DNA from: Azadirachta indica
Taxonomy: Eukaryota > Streptophyta > Magnoliopsida > Sapindales > Meliaceae
Direction of reading: 5' to 3'
DNA: 64,000 nucleotides
Assembly: GCA_022749755.1 (NCBI GenBank)
Contig: CM040445.1
Coordinates: forward strand, 248,001 to 312,000
Positions 51,149 through 62,239 of the stretch are shown here, one piece after another (the first letter of the stretch is position 1; each line of letters starts with the position of its first letter). Below the pieces are notes generated by a model. That model was given only the letters and a program-made list of their open reading frames with translations, searched no databases and was not told the DNA's origin. A program made the translations under genes and the position numbers.

Positions 51149-53034
51149 CGGGCATCGGCCTCGGCAGAAGTCTTATCTGCTGTCGAGAAACCAAAGATAT
51201 TCTGAAGGTAATCAGCAACGTTGTTCACCATCTCAACAACAGTGTGTCTGACTGTCTGAAAGAAATCAACAGTTGGACTACCAGATTTTACAGATTGGCT
51301 TTCAGTCTCTCCAAATTGGCTTGAATCTGATGTTTCATTTAAACTTTTTGGAGATCCCTGATCTTCAAGAACATCATCTATAAGAAATTTGTTTACATTA
51401 GGTCCATAAAAAGGAAGCAAAACCAATAAGCCGGGTAAAGGAAACAGAAGAAATCTAAAAAGAAATATAATTATAAGAGGAAAACGAAACAAACAAAAAG
51501 ATCTTACTGGTTTTCTGTGACTTGATGAAATCCACCAGAGCTTCATTTTTCAAGACAGCATTCCACACATTTTGGTCACATACAATTGAAGCAACGATAG
51601 ACTGGGCACAGAAACCAAAATTGAAATCCCCAAAGGGCAGACAATCAGTCAATGATCTTAAATCTTCATTTACATTAGGAAAAGGATTTTCCTAAAGAAC
51701 CAGTTTAATTGTCTGCAGTAACAGAAGCTTCAAGCCTCTGAACTGATGAAGGTTAAGAATTCAACTACTTGATGAATAGATATATAAGATGCACAATTCT
51801 AACATAAATAAAGCAATGAAGAGGATAAACACTCATGATTAGAAAACTACAAACATGAGAAAAAGATTAACATGTATATATTGTACCTTTAAATATCAGG
51901 GACTGATGCATTGATGACTATGAGCATCTAAGTATGTAGACAGTAAAAAAAAAAAAATACTTGAGAAAGGGAACTCAACCAAACCTGAGCAGCAGGATTT
52001 TCCTTGAGCAATTTCAAGGCTTGGAGAGCAGGTTTTGGCACAGAAGGTGACTTAGGGTCACAGGAAATACAGCTCTTGTTCTCCAAATAGTCCGAGTTTG
52101 CAATTAATGGCAGGCTAGATACCTGACCAACTGTTACAGGATCCCCATATTCATACAAGCTGGAATTTGGAGATGACAGATAAAGCCCACAAATAATATG
52201 TTCATTAAAATCACGGAAGATAGTCAATTAAGAGAAGTGGAAAAAAAAAATATATATATATATTAGCAGGACCCAAATTTCATATTGATTACTGGAGCAA
52301 ACAGATGAGACACCAGAAACATTGAATGAATGAAGCATTTCTATTTGGTAAAATAAGCTAGGAGCAGTTCAGGTTCGTTTAGGATTGCTTTTCATATTAT
52401 CAGACACCAGAAACATTGAATGAAACACTATTAGAGAGCAATTTTGGATAAAGCGGTTTCATGTGGTCTTAGGGACAATAACTTTTTACAACACTAATCC
52501 TAATTGACAGCCTTGTGAACATAATCAAATTCAAACCAAATCATCAGCCAGAAAGAAAATAAATCCCAAAAGAAATAATAATAAAAGCCAAATTCAAAAT
52601 ACAAAAAAAGGGGCAAGTAACATCAAACTATCAGAACAGATATCGTATTTATACATACAACGAAGATGGGAAATTTAAATCACATACTGATCCACTGCAT
52701 CCTTAAGCTCAGACGTGGCTTCCTTTGCCTCCTCCAGGCTGGGGACGCCGTCAAACACAACCCTAGGCAACGGCCCAGATGACTCCGCGACTAAATCATC
52801 CACTCCTCCCGCAAACTCCCAGTCATCCACCATCTCCCATGTAGCTTTCTGCGCCTCCGCCACATCGCCACTCGAGACTTTCCCGCTCGATATAGTGGCC
52901 GCAACAGGACGCGAAACATTTTTCAGAGACTGTGTTGTTGGCGGAGCCGAAGACAGGCCACCGCGCAACCCGCCGTTGAAAACGCCAACTCCAGCAACCT
53001 TACCGGCGGCTCTCATGGCTGCTCCCCCTCCCAT
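51149..53034 (-). CDS. Unrecognised plant protein, four exons, C-terminus lost in gap
   Basis: Exons on the minus strand: 52688-53034, 51985-52159, 51508-51601 and 51149-51377 (running into the gap), with GT-AG junctions and consistent phases. About 281 residues are visible. The N-terminus is Gly/Ala-rich (MGGGAAMRAAGKVAG), followed by an acidic stretch with DDWEFAGGVDDL, a middle part with PKPALQALKLLKENPAAQSIVAS-type helices and NVWNAVLKNEALVDFIKS, then a Ser/Glu-rich linker and an amphipathic segment near NVADYLQNIFGF. No catalytic motif, signal peptide or clear membrane span is seen and I do not recognise the family. If the gap is small it could abut or even be misjoined to LPP epsilon. 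Confidence 0.75.
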
Positions 53035-55847
53035 GCTTGGAAAATGATTGATACGATCCGAAACGTTTCAAATGCCTCGGACGCTCTGGCTGGTTCGTTC
53101 CATTTGGGGACTCTTTTATTATTGGATTTTTCATTTTATTTATCTATTAATTTTTTTTTTTTTTGTGTGGATAATATCATTGTACTCACAAACAATCTTA
53201 CTGTAGCTCTGTTTCTCTAAGGTGAGTTATTTTATAATTCCCATGAAAATCGAATGAGATATTGCCACGTCCTGCTTGGATTTCCGTTTTAGCATCAGAG
53301 GGATTATGCGCATCGTTGATTGGTTTAGATTTTGGTTTACGTGTTTTCCCACTCTTGATATAGAGGACAAAAGTACTGTGGAGTCGGTGTCTTGTATTGT
53401 GTAGACTACACAGAGAGCTTTCGCGGCTCTTTAGATGTTGCCACGTCAAGTTTTCAGTGTGCCTCTCACGTGAGATTCAGGCGCCAGATGACGATACGGT
53501 CCATCTCGGGAAGAGAGGATTCATGGAGAAGAAATACTTGGATGGGACCCATTTGTGGGCCATCGAATTTTCGAAAATATATAAGATCACATTGTCTTCT
53601 CGGTATCGGATGGCTGAAAATTCATCAATTCTCACTGGTTCACATTGTTGGAAACTCCAATTGTGCAAAATGCAAGCGAGTTTAGAACTCTAGATTCAAT
53701 TAATTTTTTAAATGACTAAGTCAATCTAATGTTCACAAGTTTAAAGAGTTTCGATTTGAAAGAAATCAATTTAGGATTAAATTCAAATCCACTTTAATAT
53801 CAAAATATTCTCATTCTATCTTACTCCAAAAAAAAAAAAAGAATTTATGATGAAGAGAATGACCAAAAAACTATATACTTTCACAGACGGTACTTCAATT
53901 TTTTTTTTTTAACAATTTTTAAAAAATTTCATTATAAACCCTAATGTGCAAAGTGCTGCTAATCTAAAAACCACCCCTAATATTTTATCCGTTAGTCCTG
54001 TGTTATTATTACCCTTCAAAATTTTTATGATTTGAATTATGAAAACAAAACAAAAATGTTATCTGATAATATAAAATATGTGGGTGAATAGTATCATTCT
54101 TTAACTCGTATCTCTCGCGTGAGATTTGATGGATTAAGTTGTGTGAGACTTTTGAAGAGAAACACTATTAATTAAATTTGGGCTGGGGCCCAATGTGAAG
54201 ATTTTCGAGTCCAAACTTTTAAATTATAATGCAGTGTTCCCAGAGACCCAGCTGCCACGTAAGGTTACTGAAGCTGGCTAATTAGTAATTACAATTAATC
54301 TACTCTACGTGTCATTTTATCGTAAAATCCTTCCTCGTATTATACTAATTCATAGTATGATTCCCCGGTAGATGAACTGTCAGCCCGATTTAGCAATCTA
54401 ATTATTATAATTAATTCATAGATCGGATTATACAAAGCCAAATGTTGAAGACAATGACCCCCTTTTTTATTTTATTTTTTCTAAAATATTACCTAATGTT
54501 GTGGACTTGACCACAATTATTGTAAACCGACATCACAATATGGCCTATCAGAAGCAAATAAATACGAAACGACAAAGCAGCTCACCTCCAACAACAGTCT
54601 TCTTATACAAACAAAAATGAAAAAAAAAAAAAACTACTATAATTATCAGTAGTTTAGAGTTATATAAGTACATCAAGTCGAATGCAATGCATATAGATAA
54701 TGAGTGTAAATTTAATCGGAAATTTAAAACAGTAATTAATAATTTTCAAATTATAAGTTAATTAGGTCTGTTTTTAGGAAAATCTGAGTCTTAATTTTGA
54801 TCAACTAAAATATATAATTGTCTATTGAAATTTCATTCATTGGGATAAATAAGATCAAACGACTTAAAATGTAACTATCAATTTTATAATTAAAAAAAAA
54901 TAATTGTGTATAATAAAAGATTGCATTTATACAAGAAGATTAGTGTAGATTCTTGAAGTTGCGCAAATTCTCCGGGTTCCCAGGTGAACGTATCATAATA
55001 AGAATTCAAAATAATTAGTGATATCGTGTATGCACACACACTAAACTAAAGCCAAAGACAAAAGGTATAAAAAAAAAACAAAAAAAGGTGTAACTATATG
55101 ATGCACCGGACCCTAAGGTCCGTGTGGGTCCACTCAGCAACACTACAAATAGATTCTGGAGACTGGGCCCCTTGCCCGCTTCTCCCGCGTAAAATAAAGT
55201 TTATTTTAATAAAATAAAGTTAATATTTTATATTACCAAGGGATTGAAAATATTAAAAAACTAAAAAGAATCTGATAATAAAGTGAAGAATGCTTTTGTC
55301 TGTACAACATTAACATTTAACAGCACATAATTTGCCCGTGAAGAGAGGCTTTCTTTTTCTTTTTCTTTTTCTTTTTCTTTTCTTTTTTTTTTTTTTATCT
55401 TTTAATTATAAATTTCTTTCTACTATCCGTCCATCATCCCATACAGAAAGTCAGCTCAAACTAACTAATACATAATTTTTAAATTATAATTTCAATTGGG
55501 TTTAACGTTGATTAGTTATACTATAAACTAATAATATTATTATTAAACAAAAAGAAATCAGGAGAATGGATTCATTGCTTTGGTTCTAATCTAATCTTCA
55601 TCTTTGAATAGACAAAAAAACAGAAGGCATTCAGGAAAAAGTTGGAAGATTATAACTTCTAATATGATTAACGCATATGATTCCAGAATTAATTCTCATT
55701 TTTTTACAAAGCCCTACCACCAACCTTTCTACCATTAAAAAAAAAAAAAAACCTAGTTACATAAACTAAAACTAGAAAAACTATTAATTATTACATTTTT
55801 TTTTAAAGAACAAAAAAAAGACACAAGTTGACACAGGTTGGCATCTT
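53035..55847. other. Intergenic, AT-rich
   Basis: 5' flank of the unrecognised gene, then about 2.8 kb without a credible gene. It includes overlapping short frames at 53392-53693 without family features, poly-A runs, and a TTTTTC tandem run at ~55349-55380. Confidence 0.55.
55349..55396. repeat. (CTTTTT)n / poly-T simple repeat
   Basis: Five to six CTTTTT units followed by a T run. Simple repeat only. Confidence 0.8.
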
Positions 55848-56890
55848 CTATCTCAGAGCCTCAACAAATCCTTTCTCCTTCCTCACATGATTCTTCAACG
55901 CTCCTGCAAAATCACATGATTAACTTTATAACATAAAAACAAATATAATTTAGCTTAAATAATATACAAAATAAAGCAAAAATGTAAAATCTTTTTATTA
56001 ATAATATTATCTTCTAATTTTAATTTCGAGTACCTTCTGGTCTGGGAGGAAAGTTCCTTAATTTTTTTTCTTTTAAAAAATTAATATAGATGTGATTAGA
56101 AGTTTGATAGAAAAGAAACAAAAAGACAGAGGAAGAAACAGACAGACAGAAAAAGAATTAAGGAAATAGAGTCTGTAATCAGTTTCTGATACAATTATAA
56201 ACCTGCCGCCACGTAATGTCAATACTGAAAAAAGATTACAGAAAATGCAGTAAGACACAAAGCAGCTGTTTCTTACTAAAAAAAAAAAAAAGAAAACTAT
56301 TGCTTCCGCAAACTGATCCTGCAAACATATGCTATTGAAAAAAAAAAAGAAAAGAGGATAAATCTGACTAAATAAAACTTAATTATGAAACAGAAACAAA
56401 AATTAAGGTGATTAAGAAAAAGAAAAAAAAAATGCAGGTACTTGCCTTGGGGTTTAGGTTTACAATCAGGAGGATATTCGAAGAGAGAAAGAGAAAATTC
56501 TTTGTGAGCAACAACAATATCAAACAAAATGAGACCAGATTTAGGGTCATCAACGATGATGTCTTTGACAGGTAGCCAAAGGAAGAGTTCTTCCTGGGAC
56601 AAACCCACAACTCCAGTTAGACTTCCATAACTGAGATTTGCCCTAAAAACACTGTCAAAAAAAACCCTGTTCTCGTATTTTGTAAAGCACGGCCCTTCAA
56701 GCTCCACCTCTAGAATCCCATTTTCAGACAGAGTGTAAGATTTCACTTCCTTTGGTAAGAGACCAGGAGGCAGACCTCTTGCTCTCAGAAGATCGTGGAT
56801 TGAAGAACATAAAGAACACGGCATAAAGAGAAAGATCAGGCAACATATAAGTAAGACTGTGTTTTTGTTGTTAAAGGAAAAGATTGCCAT
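55848..56890 (-). CDS. DUF538 family protein with a GC-AG intron
   Basis: Two exons: 56446-56890 and 55848-55903, giving 166 aa. The N-terminus (residues ~1-28) is a hydrophobic signal peptide. The DUF538 body follows, with LLRARGLPPGLLPKEVKSY, the FTKYENRVFFD strand and GLSQEELFLWLPVKDI. Exon 1 ends CCCCAAG|GCAAGT, a textbook GC donor; joining it to the acceptor TTTTGCAG at 55904 gives QGALKNHVRKEKGF, the C-terminal pattern I expect for this family. A GT donor four bases further in, joined to a mini-exon at 56297-56318, would end KISLRKQ and is less likely. The function of the family is not established. Confidence 0.85.
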
Positions 56891-58689
56891 CGTGGTTTTT
56901 TTTTTTTTGCTTTTTTTTTTTTTTTTTTTCCAAGGAGTTAAAGAGAGATAAATAAAAAGAGTGAGGGTGGGTTTAAGGAGATGGAGGAGGGTTGGAAAGC
57001 GGAAAGGCTGATTTAAAAAAGGCTATTTAGAAGTGGGTTTACTATTTTACCCTTTGGTAGTTGAGTTTGGTTGATGGACGGGGGGCCATATTGAGTTGTG
57101 TGTTTAGGTTTTGGAATCAAAGTAATTGATGTTTTGTAATGTATCACCTAATGAACCTTAATTATAGCTGGGGTTGCTTATTTTATAAAAGTGACTACAT
57201 CAGATTACTTGCTTAATTTTGATGTTTTATTGATTGTGTCTTAAGCTCTATAAATCATGTCATGTGGAGCAATATAAGAATACAGCTATTGGCTAGATAA
57301 GATTACGAATATGTTAGGTTAAAAAAAATAAATTAGTCTTGAGACACTATTAACAATCAATTTAAGCCGTGATATATATGAATATTATATAAATTATCCA
57401 TAAAATTATATTATAAAATAAAAATGTAGGAAAATATCTACCGGAATATTGCCTTTTTCCTTGACTCAAAGCAAACTTTAATAATTCTATGAAGTAGGTC
57501 CCTCACCAAATTGCATGCCGACATCTCAATCAGTCTCCATCTATGTTTGTTCGAATTTTATCAAAGCAAAATTAATTTTAAGACGCTTATCCTATGATAA
57601 CTTATAAGGTAAAGTCGTTAAAAATAAAAAAATAAAAATCCCTAGCATCCATATCCCTAAGCCAATTAAATTAACCATGGTTAAGAACTAATGGGCATTT
57701 GGGTAAATTCAAAACAATCTTCGGTTGGATTCGGAAGAACACGAGGCATGTAACGGTTGTGTCTGCAGTCAAAAAGGCAGCAGCCCAGAACTCAGAAAGT
57801 CCACAGAAGCCAGTCTGAGTAATTGAACCAGGGGTGAAAAGGTAATTCCACTACATAGTTCAGGTGGGATCCTATACTGTTGTACTGTTTAATTTAATTT
57901 AATATATATTACGCTTGGATTTTGTTTCTCGTTTTGAGGTTAGTTTTCCAACACCAGTGACAAGATCACCAACGGATGAAAAAGGAAATAGAAATTTTTT
58001 AATAAAAACTTCCAACGCATGTTATTACTAATAAATCACTGAATTAAAATGTTACAATACACTTGGCAAACTAGTTTAGGATTCCCTTATAATTATTGTG
58101 CTTCAATTATATATATATAAATAATATGTGCCTTTGTTTTATTTGATAATATTTATCAATTAAAATATGCGGTGGTTTAAATTTAATCTCATTTTTATAG
58201 TTAATTTTTCTAAGAAAAAACAAAAAAAATATATATATAAAAGAATCTTTAATGACCTTTTGCCACACAAGGGGCATGCAGTGATAGGACAAAATTTTTC
58301 AGAGATAATGATTCCCTTACCGAGAGGGACCTGCGTAGGTCACCTAGCGGCCTGATTCAGAACACGTGGACCAAAGATTGGCTGGTCGCAACTTCATTTT
58401 AAGATAAAATTGGCCCACGTGTGGGTTATGCAGTTCCCACGCGTGACATGTGCGTGACCTCTTTTATGATGGATCGGGTACCAGTAATATCATGAAACGT
58501 TAATTAATAAAAAAACAAGAACAACTTGAATAATTTTTTTTTTTATTTATATAAAATCTTCCACCTTATACATTATTAAAATTTAAATTGATTAAATGTG
58601 AATTAATTAGGGAAAAAAAAGTCCCTAAACTCTTCTCAACATAATATTTTTGTTAGTATATATTTGTAATGACATATATAAATACTTAA
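56891..58689. other. Intergenic 5' of the DUF538 gene
   Basis: Poly-T runs directly upstream of the DUF538 start, then AT-rich DNA. No credible gene. Confidence 0.55.
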
Positions 58690-59385
58690 TAATTATATAT
58701 GAGAACGATTTTTTTTTTTCTATATAAATTTTTATATCAATTATTAATTATTAAATTAGAAGTACGAATATATAGATTAAATAAAATAAAATATAATAAA
58801 CATTTTATATTTATTACTTATATTTTTTAATTTTTTTTATCTTATAATTATAAAATATTTCTCGTACTTTTATCTTTTTTATTACATTTTCTCTTCTTAT
58901 TTTTTTTCATTTTAATTATCATTTATAAATTAAAAAACATAAAAAATTTAAATAAAATTATTTTAATTTTCATTTTAATTATCACTTGTAATTAAAAAAC
59001 TTAAAAATTTAAATAATAATTATTTTAATAATTAGTTTATCTAAAAAAACTCATATTTTTTTAAAATTATTGTATATATAAATATTCAAAAAAAAAAATA
59101 TTTAATTTATAAATTTTTTAACTTATAAATAATAATTAAAATTAAGAATAACGAGAAAAGAAAAAATGTAATAGAAAAAGTAAAATTGAAGATGGATTAA
59201 TAAATTAAAGGTAAGAAAAAAAAATATAAAAAATTTTATTAAAAGAATTTGTAGAATTTTTTTTATATTTATTAGATATAATATTAACTTTTGATAAATA
59301 CTTAATTTAAGAATTATGAATTGATGTAAAAATTTATATAAAAAAATGAGTTTTTAATCTTGTCTCATTTTATATATATATATAT
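58690..59385. mobile_element. Foldback / long-TIR MITE-like element
   Basis: The left half from ~58700 (TCTATATAAATTTTTATATC) is matched in inverse by the right half up to ~59345. Internal blocks such as TTTTTATTACATTTTCTC and AATTATCATTTATAAATTAA also pair with inverse blocks near 59100-59180. The inverted repeats are ~300 bases each and imperfect. No coding capacity. Exact ends and target duplication were not resolved. Confidence 0.55.
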
Positions 59386-60618
59386 ATATGTATATAAAAA
59401 GTTGAATTGAATTACAATTATTTAAAGGGAATGAATATAAAAATAACATACGGGAAGGTAAGACTTGGGAGGCTCGATGTAGGAGCTGAAAAAAAGGCTC
59501 CACAAAACACGGGTCCTCGACCAAAGAGACCACCATCAACCTTAATCATTATCATTAATTTGCCTCTAATAATCTATTGTTATTATTAATGTTGTTGTTG
59601 TTTTTTAAAAAATCTAATAATTGACACATGCCGAACACTAATATATTATTGTTATATGCTTTATTGGTTTTATTTTATTCTAATATATTAACAACTAATA
59701 GAAATAGTAGGCGCATTTAAGTTAAAAATGAAATGGTTTGATCTCATGCGTTTTGTAAAGTATAAAGTAAATTATCAATCAGCCAATTTTAATTTAGTGG
59801 GGGGCAGAGGGATGCATGTCACCCAAATCAAAAACTGCAAAAAGCCAAAAAGTAGAGTATAATCATTAGATTATAGGCTGGAATTTTGATTCCTTGCCAA
59901 TTTTCGTTTTTATTTTTTTTCAAAAAAAGAAGAAGAGATTATTTTTGTTTTATGGTCTTCAACTACTGTATATATCATTATCATGGATATCGTTGACGTG
60001 AACGACCAAAAATGTCAAAATCATAAGTCAGGAAATGAACATTAAGAGTTGCAAGAAGGAATCCAGGTCGCATTTGGTCAGAGAGTCGCTTGCAGTAAGT
60101 AATCTTTCAAGAGCCAAGACCAACATTTGCAGTGCAGTAATAGTTAATTTGCATGAATTTGTGAATCTGGCGCTTAAATTAAGGAGATGAGACGACTGTC
60201 AGAAAGAAATGTCTGGAATTTTGGGGAAATAATCAATATGGTTCTGATAGACAGTCGCCAAGGCCAATTCTCCAACTAAAAATCTTCTTGTATGCATTGC
60301 TATACTCTCTAATACGACTTACCTCAATTTCTCATTGAATAACCATGTCACTCGTTTTCAAAATAATAATAATACAAATCATGTCACTTGCTAAACATAA
60401 AAATTTTCAAGGACTAGCATCCCTGACTGATTGCACTTAAATCAAATCAAATCAAATCAAATCAAATCAAGCACAGTGTTAATTGTCTCACCGAAACAAT
60501 GGGCGCCAACAGGATAAAGAATTTCCACGGATGGCATACTGAGGGGACAAGTCAAGAGATGGGTAAACAGTCACCACTTATTCACGCCCATTCTCCACAT
60601 GAGAATGAAAAATGAATC
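59386..60618. other. Intergenic with short simple repeats
   Basis: No gene is seen. It includes a pentanucleotide AAATC run at ~60440-60469 and the left 9-bp target duplication of the following element at 60610-60618. Confidence 0.6.
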
Positions 60619-62230
60619 GGGAGAATGCCCGTTTCTCCTTTATTATTTTCCCTAATACTTAAATATTCCTTCTTAATTTATATAATATTTCAAATTTTCT
60701 TTTTATTCGATCTAAATATAATAACATATAAATTCTTAAAATTTAACATATTAACTTAAATAATCTCAATAATTTTAAAAATACTTATAAAAATTTTAAT
60801 TTATTAAAAGATAATAATGACACCCTTATATAATATTAATTAGTTAAAAAATTATTTTCAACTCCTAATTAAAAATAAATATTAAAAGATAATATATTTT
60901 ATTTTATAACGTATTGATAACTAAATATTTATTACTATATTATAAACAAATCATAAATAAATACTAATTTATAAATAAAATACATTAATATAATATGATA
61001 TTTATAATTCATAAATAAATATTAATTTATAAATAAAATATTATACTATAATACTTGTAATTATATATAATCATAATTATTGTACTATAATATAATAATA
61101 AATTTTATAATATATTAACAATTCAATATTACATAGGCATTAGAAAATAAATAAAGGAAATCATACATTTATTATTTTATTTATTTATTTAGTTAACTAC
61201 TATTAAATAAGAATATAATTATTATTTTTAATAAATTAGGCCCTTTAAAGGTATTTTTAACTTCTAATTGAAAATAAATATTAAAATAACAATATATTTT
61301 ATTTTATAACACATTGATAACTAAATATTTATTAATATATTATAATTAAAATATAATTTTATTTATTTTTTACAATATATTAATAATTCAATATTAATCA
61401 GATTAATGGATCAAATTTTAAGGACTCACATCTCATTAATTCTTTTTCAGAATTTGAAATAATAATGAGTTTTATAAAATGAATTCCACAATTAAAAAAT
61501 ATTTCAAACTAAAAATTTTTATGAAAATATAGAATATGTAATAATATAATATAACATTGTCATATTAATTTATATAGATAGATTTGTTTATGTTACAGTA
61601 ATGATATTTTTTTTTTTTTTTTAGATATATTGTTCTTCACATATGTTAGTCCATATAAATAATATTTTTGTATTAAAAATTAAATAAAGTATTATAAATA
61701 AAAATTTATCTAAATTTTAATTTTTTTTATACATAATAAATTTATCTAAATATTAAATAAAATTGAAAGATCAATTTTATAATTTTAAAATAAATAAAAA
61801 AATAATATTTTATTTATTTTTAAAATTATAAAATTAATATTTCAATTTATGAATATTATATTAAAAAGAAATTCAAAATTTACATAAATTTGTATTCAAA
61901 AGATAAGTTATAAATTAGTTATTAATATGTTACAAAATAAAATATATTATATTTTAATATTTATTTTCAATTAGAAGTTGAAAATAATTTTTTAAGTAAT
62001 TAATATTATATAAGAGTGTTATTATTATCTTTTAATAAATTAAAATTTTTATGGATATTTTTAAAATTATTGAGACTATTTAAGTTAATACACTAAACTT
62101 TAGGAACTCGTATATTATTATCTTTAACCGTGTCAGTTAATATAAGGGAGATTGGGAGTATTATATATGCAAATAAGATGGAGTATTGGGGTATTAGGTG
62201 AAACAACAGGAGAAAATCGGGCATTCTCCC
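60619..62230. mobile_element. Non-autonomous Mutator-like element (1612 bp) with 9-bp TSD
   Basis: Begins GGGAGAATGCCCG at 60619 and ends with the exact complement CGGGCATTCTCCC at 62230. It is flanked on both sides by AAATGAATC (60610-60618 and 62231-62239), a perfect 9-bp target duplication. The inverted repeats continue, imperfectly, for about 320 bases at each end. A 9-bp duplication with long TIRs is the hallmark of Mutator-like elements. The interior is AT-rich with no transposase frame, so it would need a helper element. An internal block near 60850-60945 is repeated around 61255-61350. Confidence 0.85.
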
Positions 62231-62239
62231 AAATGAATC

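Noticed and set aside
51020..51251. Open frames through the N run
   Set aside because: They are created by treating N as coding; the gap sequence is unknown.
53392..53693. Overlapping plus-strand frames of 97-98 residues
   Set aside because: Two frames overlap, neither with a recognisable domain or splice context; probably chance in a GC-richer patch.
56297..56318. Mini-exon as the last DUF538 exon
   Set aside because: It works with a GT donor but gives a non-family ending; the GC donor with 55848-55903 fits the family better.
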